Source: Planctomycetota bacterium (GTDB lineage: Bacteria > Planctomycetota > Planctomycetia > Gemmatales > Gemmataceae). From it: DNA of 46,741 nucleotides. The position numbers were made by a program, and so were the translations under genes. The number at the start of each line of letters is the position of its first letter. Position 1 is the first letter of the stretch. The stretch lies in NCBI GenBank assembly GCA_029777335.1, contig JAKOSN010000037.1:1-46741 (forward strand). Direction: 5' to 3'. The notes beneath the pieces are model-generated. The model made no database searches. It was not told where the DNA came from and was given only the letters and a program-made list of their open reading frames with translations. Below, piece after piece: positions 1 to 9,409 of this stretch.

Positions 1-2109
1 AGGGAGCGTGAGTGTGGCGGTCGTTTTGCCGTCGGCGAGGGTCCACAGCTTGATCGTTTTCCCCCCCAGGGTGGCCGCGTGCGTTCCCTCCTTGCTGAGC
101 GCCAGCGCCTGCACAGGAGTCCCGTGGGTCAACGTCTGCCTGGTGCTGCCATCCGCGAGATTCCAGATGCGAACGGTGCTGTCCTGGCTCGCGCTCAGGA
201 CCAGATCTCCCCGAGGAGTGCAGACGATATCGTTGATGGAGCCGGTATGCCCGGCCAGGGACTTGATTTCCTTGTCCCTGGTGACATCGTACCGTCGCAG
301 AGAGTTGTCGGCGAACCCGGCGAGCACGGTGCCGTCCGGAGCAAAGGCAACACTCTGAACCGCGGCCGAGAGTTTCTCGAAGCGTTTCACCACCTTGCCA
401 TCGGCGAGATTCCAGATCGTCAAGGAGCGATCCGCCCCCCCACCTGCCACGTGCTTGCCATTGGTGGCGACACACAGCACTCCCAGGGTGTTGCCCGAAA
501 AACTTCGTTCGCTCTGCCCCGACGCGAGATTCCACAGACGCACCAACTTGTCGGCACATGCCGTGAGCAATTTACCATCCGGGGTAAGAGTGGCACCGGT
601 GACCGCGTCGGCATGCGCGAGCAACAACGGAGCAGTCGCCGGCACCTGCCACAGCTTGACCGTGCCATCGCTGGATGCCGAGACAATCTGTTGCCCATTG
701 GGGTGAAACACCAGCGAATTGATGCTGTCGTCGTGGGCACCAAGCACAAACGCCTGATCGCCCTTGTTCTGATTCCAGAAGCGAATGGTGCGATCACCGC
801 CGCCCGAGGCGAGCAGCTGGCCATTGGGACTGACCGCGACCGCCGAGACGGCCACCGTATGCCCGGTGAATTGACGCTCCACCTGGTTGTTGGCGGTGCT
901 CCAACTCCGCAGCAGGCCATCACTGCTCCCGGTGAAGACACGCTTGCCATCCGGGCTGAGAACTGCCGCCAGAACGGGTTGATTGTGCGTCAACGTCCGC
1001 GTCGGGGTGGGAGGCACCGCCCACTGTTTCACCAATCCCTCCTGGCCGGCGGTGAAAAGTTGTCTGGAATCGCCAGCAAACGCCAGCGCACTCACCGTTC
1101 CCTCGTGGGCCGGGGTCTGCTGCAGAACCTTGCCATCGGCAGCATTCCACACGAGCAGGTCCTTCCCACTCCCCGCGGCAAGCAGGGTGCTGGCGCCCGC
1201 CAGCGCAGCACTGGTGATGGGCCCCGGCGCTCCGGCGAAGGCGCGCGTCTGCTGTCCATTGGCAGCGCTGGATAGCCGCACAGTTTTATCCTTGCTCGCA
1301 GTGAGAATCTGGTTGCCATCGGCCGAGAGAGCCAGAACGGTGACCGCATCGCCATGGGGCGCCGAGAGCGTGCGCGCCGCGGTGGTTGGCAACTGCCAGA
1401 ACTTGAGCATGCCGTCCTCGCCCACGCTGAAGGCGGCAGTATTGCTGTTGGGACTGAACACCACCCCTGTTGCCGGTCCCGTGTGCGCACCAATCACCGT
1501 GATCGACTGGCCGTTGGTGGCGTTCCAGAAGCGCACTGTCTGATCCTGGCCGCTGGAGGCGAGTACCTGGCCGTTGGCGCTGAAGGACAACCCAGTGATC
1601 GCTCCGGTATGGCCCTTGAGAGTGAACAGCTCCTTGTTGTCGGCATTATTGAGGATCTTGATTATCCCATCTTTGGTACCCACGGCGAGCCGGGTGCCGT
1701 CCCCCGTGAGGGCAAGCGCCTGCACCGCCTCGGCCTGCGCCAGCGAGCGCATCGCCTTGCTGCTCGGGAAATCCCAGAATTTCACTGTGTTATCGGAACT
1801 CCCGGAGGCGATCGTGGTCCCCTCTGGATTGAGGGCCAAACTCAGCACCAGGTTCTGATGGCCGGCCGTCCCGCTGAAGGTCTTGAGATCCTTGCCCGTG
1901 GCGGCATCCCAGATCTTGATGGAGCGATCGAAACTCCCGGTGATGATGGCCTTGCCGTCGGGGGTCATGGCGATGCCATAAACGGCGTCGGTGTGGCCCT
2001 TGAACGTGGCCAGCACCCCGGGGGACAGCGCGGGTTCCTGGGCCGTTCCCGCCAGAAGTCCAAGTAGCAGCACCGGAACAGCCAACCAGTAGAGGGAGGT
2101 GCGGACCAT
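1..2109 (-). CDS. Secreted WD40 repeat protein (3' end outside window)
   Basis: The frame is open from an ATG at 2109 to the window edge, giving at least 703 residues with no stop, so the C-terminus is missing. Residues 1-23 form a signal peptide (hydrophobic LAVPVLLLGLLAG, then AQ). The rest is a run of about 14 WD40 repeats, recognisable by recurring blocks such as GHTDAVYGIAMTPDGKAI, GSFDRSIKIWD and FSPNGQLLASGGGDRTIRFW. Such repeats fold into beta-propellers used as protein-binding scaffolds; no catalytic domain is visible. The start is supported by a GGAGGAA ribosome binding site about 8 bases upstream. It lies 81 bases downstream of the epimerase gene on the same strand and may share its transcript. 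Secreted all-WD40 proteins are common in Gemmata-like planctomycetes; their partners are unknown. Confidence 0.9.
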   Translation of the reverse strand, partial: MVRTSLYWLAVPVLLLGLLAGTAQEPALSPGVLATFKGHTDAVYGIAMTPDGKAIITGSFDRSIKIWDAATGKDLKTFSGTAGHQNLVLSLALNPEGTTIASGSSDNTVKFWDFPSSKAMRSLAQAEAVQALALTGDGTRLAVGTKDGIIKILNNADNKELFTLKGHTGAITGLSFSANGQVLASSGQDQTVRFWNATNGQSITVIGAHTGPATGVVFSPNSNTAAFSVGEDGMLKFWQLPTTAARTLSAPHGDAVTVLALSADGNQILTASKDKTVRLSSAANGQQTRAFAGAPGPITSAALAGASTLLAAGSGKDLLVWNAADGKVLQQTPAHEGTVSALAFAGDSRQLFTAGQEGLVKQWAVPPTPTRTLTHNQPVLAAVLSPDGKRVFTGSSDGLLRSWSTANNQVERQFTGHTVAVSAVAVSPNGQLLASGGGDRTIRFWNQNKGDQAFVLGAHDDSINSLVFHPNGQQIVSASSDGTVKLWQVPATAPLLLAHADAVTGATLTPDGKLLTACADKLVRLWNLASGQSERSFSGNTLGVLCVATNGKHVAGGGADRSLTIWNLADGKVVKRFEKLSAAVQSVAFAPDGTVLAGFADNSLRRYDVTRDKEIKSLAGHTGSINDIVCTPRGDLVLSASQDSTVRIWNLADGSTRQTLTHGTPVQALALSKEGTHAATLGGKTIKLWTLADGKTTATLTLP

Positions 2110-2190
2110 GGGGGAATTCCTCCTCGGGAGAGACGGTGGGAAGGGCCAGGGATGGCTCCAGCCTGGAGAACGCATCGGGCAGGCGATGAA

Positions 2191-3171
2191 CTACACAGCA
2201 TCGAGGTCGGCGGTATCGAGGCGTCCCTGAGCATGCAATGCAAGGAACTGCTCCAGGGTACGGCGGATGCCGTCATTGAGCGGGGTCCGTGGCATGGGGC
2301 CGAGATCGCGCTGCAACGCGCTGTCGTCCAGATCATAGGCGATGGCAATCTGCCGGGTGCCGAAGGTGATCAGCGTCTCGGCGCGCGCATCCACGGTGCA
2401 CAGCGCGCGGTGGAACGTGGGCAGATCCACCACATGGCCGCGCAGGTGATACGACTTCGCGCCCCGGTACGGCGCCTCCAGACAGCGCAGGAAGATTGCC
2501 GCCACATCCTCGACGTACTGCAAATCCTGCCAGCCGCCGTAGCTGATGTGGTAACTCCTTCCCAGCGCCAGCGACTTGATCGCCTTGGTCGGTTCGCTGG
2601 TCATGCCAAAATCGCGGCCCACGCCGAAGACGGTCCAGGGGCGCAGACCAATCGACGACAGCCCGTGATCCAGATAGTAGACCCGAGCGTTGCCCTCATT
2701 GCAACACTTGAAGTAACCGTAATGCGTTGTCGGTGTGAGCGGGGCATCGTTGGCGATCGGCTGCTGCTGATAATCCTCCGGCGGACCGAGCACCGCGGCG
2801 GACGAGGCATACACCAGCCGTTCGATCTGAGCGCCGGCGGCCTTGCATGCCTCGAAGACCGCCAGGGTGCCGATCACATTCACGCGCGCCCCCAGGAGAG
2901 GATCGGCCCGGCAAACCGGCACCTGCAAGCCGGCAAGGTGGACCACGTGCGTGATCTCATGGTCCTGCAACACCCGCTTCAAATTTGCCAGATCGGTGAC
3001 ATCGCCCTGGAGAAAGGTCACCTGTCGCACCTGCTCATCGGGGAGCAACAGGCGCAGCCGGCGCGGATCTTCCTTCAGATCGTAGATGAACGCCTGATCG
3101 TCGCGTTCGAGCAGCTGCTTGACAATCCAGCTGCCAATACAGCCATAGCCGCCAGTGAGCAAAACACGCAT
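2191..3171 (-). CDS. NAD-dependent epimerase/dehydratase (extended SDR)
   Basis: A 326-residue extended short-chain dehydrogenase/reductase. The N-terminus carries the Rossmann motif GGYGCIG (GxxGxxG) right after the first strand MRVLLT. The segment HLAGLQVPVCRADP and the later region around YASSAAVLGPPEDY to HYGYFKCCNE fit the Ser/Tyr/Lys catalytic area, although the Lys is three residues after Tyr in YGYFK rather than a textbook YxxxK. Family members convert or reduce nucleotide sugars in the cytoplasm; the substrate cannot be told here. I chose the ATG at 3171; a TTG six bases upstream is the alternative. It sits between mogA and the secreted WD40 gene on the same strand. Confidence 0.85.
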   Translation of the reverse strand: MRVLLTGGYGCIGSWIVKQLLERDDQAFIYDLKEDPRRLRLLLPDEQVRQVTFLQGDVTDLANLKRVLQDHEITHVVHLAGLQVPVCRADPLLGARVNVIGTLAVFEACKAAGAQIERLVYASSAAVLGPPEDYQQQPIANDAPLTPTTHYGYFKCCNEGNARVYYLDHGLSSIGLRPWTVFGVGRDFGMTSEPTKAIKSLALGRSYHISYGGWQDLQYVEDVAAIFLRCLEAPYRGAKSYHLRGHVVDLPTFHRALCTVDARAETLITFGTRQIAIAYDLDDSALQRDLGPMPRTPLNDGIRRTLEQFLALHAQGRLDTADLDAV

Positions 3172-3210
3172 GACCAATCACCAGAGGTTCGAGGGCGTTG
3201 CCACGAGGGA

Positions 3211-3747
3211 TCACTTTTTCTGCGGGCGAAACGCCTTGACCACGCTCTCGTGGGTGGTCAGGTAGGGACCTTCAATCAGGTCGATACAGTAGGGGACAGC
3301 GGGGAAAACGGCGAGCAGACAATCGCGGATGGCGCTCGGTTTGCCCGGAAGATTGATCAGCAGCGAACTCCCGCGAATGCCGGCGATCTGGCGCGACAGG
3401 ATGGCGGTCGGCACCACCTGGAGCGAAACGGCGCGCATCTGTTCCCCGAAGCCATCGAGGATCTTGTCGCAGACTGCCTCGGTGGCCTCGGGAGTCACAT
3501 CGCGCCGGGCCGGGCCCGTGCCGCCGGTGGTCACGACCAGACAGCATCTTTCACGATCGCACAACTCGCGTAAGGTCGCCTCGATCACCGGGCGTTCATC
3601 GGGGATCAAACGCGGCACCGCTTCCCAGGGGCAGGAGAGAATCTCGCTCAGGCAGGCCTGAATGGCGGGGCCGCCCAGGTCCTGGTAGACTCCCTGGCTC
3701 GCGCGATCCGAGATCGTGACAATGCCAATCCGAACCGGCTCAGTCAT
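3211..3747 (-). CDS. mogA: Molybdopterin adenylyltransferase MogA
   Basis: A 178-residue protein of the MogA/MoaB family, which adenylates molybdopterin before molybdate insertion in molybdenum cofactor synthesis. Visible family motifs are the N-terminal RIGIVTISDRASQG, the central TTGGTGPARRDVTPEAT and the C-terminal GSSLLINLPGKPSA, all in the usual order and spacing. Length matches the family. The gene begins 16 bases after the stop of the upstream WD40 gene, so the two are probably cotranscribed. No other Moco genes are in the window. MogA is preferred over MoaB because of the DVTPEAT and LPGKP motifs, though the two subfamilies are close. Confidence 0.92.
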   Translation of the reverse strand: MTEPVRIGIVTISDRASQGVYQDLGGPAIQACLSEILSCPWEAVPRLIPDERPVIEATLRELCDRERCCLVVTTGGTGPARRDVTPEATEAVCDKILDGFGEQMRAVSLQVVPTAILSRQIAGIRGSSLLINLPGKPSAIRDCLLAVFPAVPYCIDLIEGPYLTTHESVVKAFRPQKK

Positions 3748-3763
3748 AACAACAGCTCTTCTC

Positions 3764-4729
3764 TTATTGGTCGACAGCAGTCAAGGCGCGCACCCGAATC
3801 GTGTTGCCGTCGCTGCTCACCAGCAACTTCCCGTCGGGGGAGATCGCCAGCGCGGTGGCGGCATTCTTCTGTTCGATCAGGGCCTCGGATTTCCCGGTGG
3901 TCGGGCTCCACAGGACAATGGTGAGATCGTCACTCCCCGTGGCCAGGCGCTTGCCGTCGGGGGTGAAGACAATCGCACGCACCGCTCCCTTCTGCCCTTC
4001 CAGCGTACGCGTCTCGCGGCCGGTGGCAACATCCCACAGACGGAGGGAGCGATCCTCGCTCCCCGAGGCGAGCATCTTGCCATCCGGAGAAAAGCCGACA
4101 CACAGCACCGGGCGCGTGTGGCCTTCCAGGCGACGCAGCTGTTCCCCTGTCACGGGATTCCACAGCCGCACCGTGTTGTCTCCGCTACCTGTCACCAGGA
4201 GTTTGCCGGCGGGAGCGAAGGTAACGCAGTTGACAGCACGCGTGTGGCCGAGGATCGCCAGGAGTTTCTTGCCGCTGGCGACCTCGAAGAGTTGCAGCGA
4301 GGCATCCTCGCACCCACAGGCAAGATGTTTGCCATCGGGAGAAAAGGCGACGGCGAACGCTCCCTCGCCCTGCTCTCCCTTGCCGAGCGTGACGATCCGG
4401 AGCACCTTAGCGGTGGCGGCATCAAGCAGGCGAACGGTGGCATCCTCGCCGGCAGAGGCCAGCAACTTGCCATCGGGAGAGAACACCACCCCGCGCACGG
4501 CTCCCTTGTGTCCCCGAGCGGAGATCACTTCGCGGCCCGTGGCGAGATCCCAGAGTTTGACCTCGCCGTCGCTCCCTGCACTGGCCAGACGCTTGCCATC
4601 GGGTGAAAGCGCGAGCGCAGTCACGTCGCCGCGATGGCCCTTGAGCACCAGGCGTTCGCGCTGCGCTTGCGCGAAAGTGCTCCCAGGCAAGGTCAGGATC
4701 GCCAGCACGATCAAGTTACGTGTTCCCAT
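3764..4729 (-). CDS. Secreted WD40 repeat protein
   Basis: A 321-residue protein with a signal peptide (MGTRNLIVLAILTLPGSTFAQA) followed by about seven WD40 repeats, enough for one beta-propeller. The repeats show SPDGKRLASAGSDGEVKLWD, SPDGKLLASAGEDATVRLLD and similar blocks. The reading frame continues upstream of 4729, but the extension is not hydrophobic and would bury the signal peptide, so the ATG at 4729 was chosen. It is divergent from the DUF4139-like gene at 4868, leaving a 138-base shared upstream region, and is followed after 16 bases by mogA. A role as an exported binding scaffold is inferred from the fold alone. Confidence 0.9.
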   Translation of the reverse strand: MGTRNLIVLAILTLPGSTFAQAQRERLVLKGHRGDVTALALSPDGKRLASAGSDGEVKLWDLATGREVISARGHKGAVRGVVFSPDGKLLASAGEDATVRLLDAATAKVLRIVTLGKGEQGEGAFAVAFSPDGKHLACGCEDASLQLFEVASGKKLLAILGHTRAVNCVTFAPAGKLLVTGSGDNTVRLWNPVTGEQLRRLEGHTRPVLCVGFSPDGKMLASGSEDRSLRLWDVATGRETRTLEGQKGAVRAIVFTPDGKRLATGSDDLTIVLWSPTTGKSEALIEQKNAATALAISPDGKLLVSSDGNTIRVRALTAVDQ

Positions 4730-4867
4730 GGTTTCTCCCTGTGCGGTGGGGCGCACGATTGCGGGGTAAGGAGGATTATGGCCCGCTGCGGCGGACGAGT
4801 CAACCAGCTGGGGATAACATGGTCTGGGATTCGCACGCGCGCAACTCGCTGTCTGGAGCCCACAAAG

Positions 4868-6826
4868 ATGACGACTCTCCCCCTCACCCGGATTGTTCTG
4901 TACAAGCACGGCGTTGGCTACTTCGAACGTGAAGGATCCCTCGAGGGCGACACCCTGCTGCAGCTCACCTTCAAACAGGCGGAGGTGAGCGACGTGTTAA
5001 AATCCCTCACCGTGCTCGATCTCGATGGCGGCCGGGTCGCCTCGGTTTCCTACGATTCCACGCGCCCGCTGGAGCAACTGCTTGGTGACATCGCCCTGTC
5101 CATCCCCGACGAGCAGAGCCTGGTGGGGTTGTTACCGCAGCTCAAGGGAGCGCGCGTCGCGGTGGAATCCGGCACGATGCGCAACGAGGGACTGCTCCTC
5201 GGCATCGACCGCAGCGAACGCCGCAGCGCGGATGGCGTGGTCACCATTGTCCTGCTTTCGCTCTTGAGCGACGAGGGCGAGATTCGCTCCTTCGATCTGC
5301 ATCAACTGGGGAAGGTGGAACTGCTCGATCCGGGATTGCGACGTGATCTCGATTACTACCTGCGCACACACCTTTCGGCCAAGAAGAAGGATGCCCGCAC
5401 CTTCACCTTCTTCGCCCAGGGAGAAGGCAAGCGCAGGGTCCGGCTCAGCTACACCCTGGAGGCGCCAGTGTGGAAGGCGACCTATCGCCTGATTCTTGGC
5501 GGCAAGGATCACCCTCCGCTCATCCAGGGCTGGGCGGTGGTGGACAACACCCAGGATGAGGACTGGGATGAGGTTCACCTGTCGCTGATCGCGGGATTGC
5601 CTGTTTCATTTATGCACGATCTTTATACTCCGCGTTATCTGCGACGTCCCGAGATCAAGGTGGCGGAGACCACGGGCGTTCTCCCCCCAATGCTGGAAGA
5701 AGGCATCCCGGCCGAGTCTGTCGGCGCGGCTCCCTCCCTCCCTGCGATGTGTGTCATGGAACCGCCGAGCGAGGCGCGCCTCCTGCGCGCGGCTCCCTCC
5801 GCAAAAACCTGGGGCAGTTCCGCGCCGGCCCAGGTGCGAGAACGCAAGATCGGCGATCTCTTTGAGTACACCATTGAGCACCCCGTGACGATTCGACGCA
5901 ACCAGTCGGCGCTGGTGCCGATTGTGCTGCGCTCCTTCGAGGGGCGGACCGTTCTCTACTACAACAAGGCGAATCGGGCCGAGAATCCAATGCGCTCGGT
6001 GGAGTTGAAGAACACCACGGGATTGACCCTGGAAGGCGGACCGGTCACCGTGCTCGAAGAAGGCAGCTACGTCGGCGAGGCGATGCTCGACACGCTCCGC
6101 CCCGACGAGGAGCGGCTCGTCCCCTACGCGGTCGAACTGGCGGTTCAGGTGCTCGATAACCTCAATTCTCACCAGGAACATGTGAATCGGATTCTGCTCC
6201 GTAATGGGATTTTGGAGATCCATTTTGCCGATGTACGCACCACCACCTACACGCTGAACAACAAGAGCAAGGAAACGTCCACCGTTTATCTGGAGCATCC
6301 CCGCGCCGCGGCGTATCAACTCTTCGACACCCCGGACCCGCGGGAGATCACCGAGAGTTTCTGGCGGTTTCGTTTCGCGCTCCCCGCCGCATCGGTCACA
6401 CAGTTCGTGGTCAAGGAACGCTCACCCATCCTTCGGCGCTATGGGCTCTCCAGCGAGCTCAATCCGGCCAATTTGGAAATGTGGATCGAGCGCCGCTATG
6501 TCGATGCGCGCAGCCAGGAACAGTTGCGGCAAGCATTGGCGGTGCGCGAAAAGATCGCCACGCTGGAACGAGAGAACCGCCAGCTGCGCGACGAAAACCG
6601 GTCGATTCATGAGGAGCAGGGGCGCATTCGCGGCAATCTGGGCTCGCTGGGAGATCGCTCGGCTGAAAAGGAGTTACGCGATCGCTATGTGCGCACCTTG
6701 AACAACCAGGAAGATCGGCTGGCGGCCATCCAGCGCAACACGGAAGAAAACACAGCCGCCCTCACCTCGCTGCAACAGGAGTTAACCACCTTGCTTGAAC
6801 ATCTCAACTATGAGGTGACGTTCTGA
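4868..6826 (+). CDS. DUF4139-like protein with C-terminal coiled coil
   Basis: A 652-residue protein. The N-terminal block starts RIVLYKHGVGYFER and contains FKQAEVSDVLKSL. The middle contains LEAPVWKATYRLIL, then VVDNTQDEDWDEVHLSLIAG, which matches the pattern of DUF4139 (mucoidy inhibitor A-like) domains: a W-x-A-x-Y strand followed by NxxxEDW. The C-terminal 110 residues are rich in E, R, Q and L in heptad-like spacing (from about YVDARSQEQLRQAL to the end) and should form a coiled coil. No signal peptide or membrane segment is evident. The longer upstream frame overlaps the divergent WD40 gene and looks non-coding, so the ATG at 4868 was used. Function is unknown. Confidence 0.85.
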   Translation: MTTLPLTRIVLYKHGVGYFEREGSLEGDTLLQLTFKQAEVSDVLKSLTVLDLDGGRVASVSYDSTRPLEQLLGDIALSIPDEQSLVGLLPQLKGARVAVESGTMRNEGLLLGIDRSERRSADGVVTIVLLSLLSDEGEIRSFDLHQLGKVELLDPGLRRDLDYYLRTHLSAKKKDARTFTFFAQGEGKRRVRLSYTLEAPVWKATYRLILGGKDHPPLIQGWAVVDNTQDEDWDEVHLSLIAGLPVSFMHDLYTPRYLRRPEIKVAETTGVLPPMLEEGIPAESVGAAPSLPAMCVMEPPSEARLLRAAPSAKTWGSSAPAQVRERKIGDLFEYTIEHPVTIRRNQSALVPIVLRSFEGRTVLYYNKANRAENPMRSVELKNTTGLTLEGGPVTVLEEGSYVGEAMLDTLRPDEERLVPYAVELAVQVLDNLNSHQEHVNRILLRNGILEIHFADVRTTTYTLNNKSKETSTVYLEHPRAAAYQLFDTPDPREITESFWRFRFALPAASVTQFVVKERSPILRRYGLSSELNPANLEMWIERRYVDARSQEQLRQALAVREKIATLERENRQLRDENRSIHEEQGRIRGNLGSLGDRSAEKELRDRYVRTLNNQEDRLAAIQRNTEENTAALTSLQQELTTLLEHLNYEVTF

Positions 6827-6911
6827 CTGAAAACCGCCTGGGCCCCGTTGACAGGCGCCACTCCGAGCGATGAAATGAGCACATCCCTCGCCCCGTGCTG
6901 GAGAGGTGCCG

Positions 6912-7298
6912 ATGTCCGCTGCAAAATCGCTTTATGAACGTCTGGGGGGGGTCTATCCCATTGCCGCGGTGGTCGATGACTTTATCGATCGGGTGATGGA
7001 TGATCCGCGTTTGAACGCCAATCCCCGGGTGAACGAGGCGCATCATCGGGTGGCCCGGGCGGGTTTCAAGTACCTGGTGACGGAACAGGTGTGCGAGGCG
7101 ACCGGCGGACCACAGCGTTATACCGGGCGAACCATGCGCGATTCACACGCGCATCTGGAAATCACCGAGGGAGAATGGGCCGCCTTCCTCGACGACCTGC
7201 ATCAGACCCTCGCCAAGTTCAACGTCCCCGCTGTCGAGCAGCAAGAACTGTTCGCCATCGTGCAGAGCACCCGCAACGACATCGTGCTGCCCCGCTAA
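6912..7298 (+). CDS. Group 1-type truncated hemoglobin
   Basis: A 128-residue globin of the short 2-over-2 class. It shows SLYERLGG at the N-terminus, FIDRVMDDPRLN, the segment KYLVTEQVCEATGGPQRYTGR and the proximal-histidine helix with M75 and H79 (MRDSHAHLEI), ending in the usual E.QELFAIVQSTRNDI helix. These proteins bind O2 or NO through heme and often serve NO detoxification or oxygen sensing in the cytoplasm. The ATG at 6912 has GAGAGG just upstream; an in-frame GTG at 6906 is less likely. It is followed after 14 bases by the Mut7-C gene, so the two are probably one transcript. Confidence 0.92.
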   Translation: MSAAKSLYERLGGVYPIAAVVDDFIDRVMDDPRLNANPRVNEAHHRVARAGFKYLVTEQVCEATGGPQRYTGRTMRDSHAHLEITEGEWAAFLDDLHQTLAKFNVPAVEQQELFAIVQSTRNDIVLPR

Positions 7299-7312
7299 CT
7301 CAGGAGCCCGCC

Positions 7313-7792
7313 ATGCCCGAGGAAGCCGTGATTCGCTTCGGCTGCGATGCCATGCTTGGCGGACTGGCGCGCTGGTTACGCGCCGCCGGCTATGACGCCA
7401 GTTGGCGCGTGGACATTTCCGATCCTGAATTGATCCAGTTGTGCGCGCGCGAGGGACGTGTGCTGCTCACCTCCGACACCGGGATTTTGCACTATCGCCT
7501 GGTGCGGGATGGACGAATCCCGGCCCTGTTTCTGCCGCATCGCGCCAACCTCCAGGAGCAATTGACGCTGGTCCTCAATCAACTGGAACTTCCCCTGCGC
7601 GAGCCGCGTTGCATGAGTTGTGGCGGACAGTTGCAGGAGGTAGCACGGGACCAGGTGCGCGAACGGGTGCCGGTGCGCAGTTTTACCTGGCTGGAACGGT
7701 TCTGGGAATGTCAGCGCTGTGGCAAGGTGTTCTGGCATGGCACTCACTGGCAGCGCATCACCGAGCGGCTGCACCAGGCAGTCACCCACTGA
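7313..7792 (+). CDS. Mut7-C RNase-type PIN-like protein with zinc ribbon
   Basis: A 159-residue protein matching the Mut7-C family. The N-terminal part has FGCDAMLGGLARWLRAAGYD, with acidic D12, and LLTSDTGIL with D55, the sort of acidic residues that bind metal in PIN-like nucleases. The C-terminal part is a zinc ribbon with C100/C103 (CMSC) and C133/C136 (CQRC). Family members are predicted ribonucleases, but activity is inferred from the fold. An AGGAG-like site (CAGGAGCC) precedes the ATG at 7313. It lies directly behind the truncated hemoglobin gene and 59 bases before the ThuA-like gene. Confidence 0.88.
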   Translation: MPEEAVIRFGCDAMLGGLARWLRAAGYDASWRVDISDPELIQLCAREGRVLLTSDTGILHYRLVRDGRIPALFLPHRANLQEQLTLVLNQLELPLREPRCMSCGGQLQEVARDQVRERVPVRSFTWLERFWECQRCGKVFWHGTHWQRITERLHQAVTH

Positions 7793-7851
7793 GCGCTGCC
7801 CGGTCGGTTGACCAACGAGTTTCTTCGCCCCGCACAAGAGGATTTCCTTCG

Positions 7852-8763
7852 ATGACCTGGGATTTCACCCTCTCGCGTCGCGCGTTTCTCGCCACGACCA
7901 CGCTCGCCGCGCTCACCCCGGCGGCTCTCCCGGCTGCCGAGCCCCGGAAAAAGAAACTTGTGATGCTGGCGGGCCGACCCAGCCACGGCCCCTTTGAACA
8001 TGAGTTCAACGCGGGTGTGCTCCTGCTCAAGAACAAGCTGGACCGTGTGCCAGGGCTGGAGGTCGCTCATTACAAGAATGGCTGGCCGGACAACGAAAAG
8101 GCGTTCGAGGGTGCCAGTGGGATTTTCCTCTTCGCCGATGGTGGCGGCGGACATCCGTTCATTCAGAACAATCGCCTGCAACTGCTGGCGGACCTGATGC
8201 GCCGGGGCGTGGGGTTGATGTGTGTGCACTACGCCGTCGAGGTTCCCAGGGACAGGGGCGGCAAGGAATTGCAACAGTGGATCGGCGGCTACTATGAACA
8301 CGAGTGGTCGTGCAACCCCATGTGGACGCCGGAGTTCACCGAGTTGCCCTCCCACGAGATCACCCGCGGGGTGAAGCCATTTTCCATTCGCGATGAATGG
8401 TACTTCAACATGCGGTTCCGCCCCGGGATGAAGGGAGTGACCTCGATTCTGTCCGCCAAGCCGAGCGACGCCACGCGAGACGGCCCCTACGTCTACCCGC
8501 GCGGTCCCTATGCCCACATTCAGAAGGCAAAGGGGCAAACCGAGACGATGATGTGGGCGGTGGAACGCCCCGATGGCGGACGTGGGATCGGCTTCACCGG
8601 CGGACACTTCCACAAGAACTGGCAGAACGACAACTTCCGCAAGGTGGTGCTCAACGGCGCCCTGTGGATCTGCCACCATGAGGTTCCCAGGGACGGGGTC
8701 GCGTCCACGGTGAGCGATGAGGAGATCAAGGCGAATCTCGATCCCAAAACTCCGCGAAAATAG
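7852..8763 (+). CDS. Tat-exported ThuA-like domain protein
   Basis: A 303-residue protein with a twin-arginine signal: SRRAFLATTTLAALTPAALPAAEP at residues 8-31 contains the SRRAFL motif and an alanine-rich hydrophobic core. The mature part has the ThuA (glutamine amidotransferase-like, trehalose utilisation) features: LVMLAGRPSHGPFEHEFNAG, a glycine-rich GIFLFADGGGGHP, VGLMCVHYAVE and the C-terminal GIGFTGGHFHKNWQ with a fixed histidine pair. ThuA-like proteins are frequent in planctomycetes near carbohydrate and cytochrome genes; their reaction is not settled. It converges on the HEAT-type gene ending at 8777, only 13 bases away. Confidence 0.9.
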   Translation: MTWDFTLSRRAFLATTTLAALTPAALPAAEPRKKKLVMLAGRPSHGPFEHEFNAGVLLLKNKLDRVPGLEVAHYKNGWPDNEKAFEGASGIFLFADGGGGHPFIQNNRLQLLADLMRRGVGLMCVHYAVEVPRDRGGKELQQWIGGYYEHEWSCNPMWTPEFTELPSHEITRGVKPFSIRDEWYFNMRFRPGMKGVTSILSAKPSDATRDGPYVYPRGPYAHIQKAKGQTETMMWAVERPDGGRGIGFTGGHFHKNWQNDNFRKVVLNGALWICHHEVPRDGVASTVSDEEIKANLDPKTPRK

Positions 8764-8776
8764 CGTCGCCCGCGCC

Positions 8777-9409
8777 TCAGCGCTTTGGTTTCAACGCTGC
8801 CTCGATCTGTTGAATCGCCCAGTGCGCATGAACGTGTTCGGGAACAAGATCTGCCAGGGTGTAATCGCGTCGATAATCGTCCGGATCGGCCTTGGCGTTC
8901 TCCACCACTTTCCGCAACTGGGGAAGCGCCGCGGCGGCCGCCTTGCCACAGGCTCCCAGGGCGCTCATGGCACGCGCGCGCACCTTGGCGTCCTTGCTCT
9001 CCAGATCCTTTCTCAGCGCCTGGATGTGTGGTTCGGGAGCGTCGCCCGCCTGCACCAGAAAGGCATGAGCCAGTTGCGGTTCGAGCCATCCTTTCGCCAG
9101 GGCATCGCGCAAAACGGCGCGCGTGCGCGTGTCGGTCGGCACCAGCCGCAGGAGGTGAGGCACCGCCAGCGGAACAAAGACCCCGGGATCGGCGCGGGCC
9201 ATCTCCCGGTGAAGCGCTTCAATCGCGTCGTCGATCTCCTTTTGCGGCAACCCCTGATGAACCTGGTTAACGCGCGCCAGCACGGCACGCATCTCCGAGG
9301 TGATGGGATCTTTTTTCACGGGGGGTGGAGTTTCCCCTCGCAGGGTGCCGACCACAAGAGAAAGGAGCACAACCACCCCAGCAACACCGACCGAGCGAAA
9401 GAACGCCAT
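8777..9409 (-). CDS. Exported HEAT-repeat-like protein
   Basis: A 210-residue protein. Residues 1-26 form a signal peptide (hydrophobic SVGVAGVVVLLSLVVGTLRG). The mature part is helical, with HEAT-like pairs such as VPLAVPHLLRLVPTDTRTRAVLRDAL and KDAKVRARAMSALGACGKAAAAALPQL. The start is well supported by AAAGGAGA seven bases before the ATG. Proteins of this kind are common in planctomycetes and are presumed to act as periplasmic binding modules; no enzymatic motif is visible. It faces the sulfite reductase gene across a 214-base divergent region. Confidence 0.8.
   Translation of the reverse strand: MAFFRSVGVAGVVVLLSLVVGTLRGETPPPVKKDPITSEMRAVLARVNQVHQGLPQKEIDDAIEALHREMARADPGVFVPLAVPHLLRLVPTDTRTRAVLRDALAKGWLEPQLAHAFLVQAGDAPEPHIQALRKDLESKDAKVRARAMSALGACGKAAAAALPQLRKVVENAKADPDDYRRDYTLADLVPEHVHAHWAIQQIEAALKPKR

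Noticed and set aside
79..1275. Long plus-strand frame opposite the WD40 gene at the window start
   Set aside because: It is the antisense of WD40 repeats; the minus frame has a signal peptide, ribosome binding site and clear repeats. Similar antisense frames at 2152-3573, 3716-4606, 10254-11627, 12227-13861, 16772-17824, 20659-22584, 24711-26102 and 45302-46726 were rejected for the same reason.
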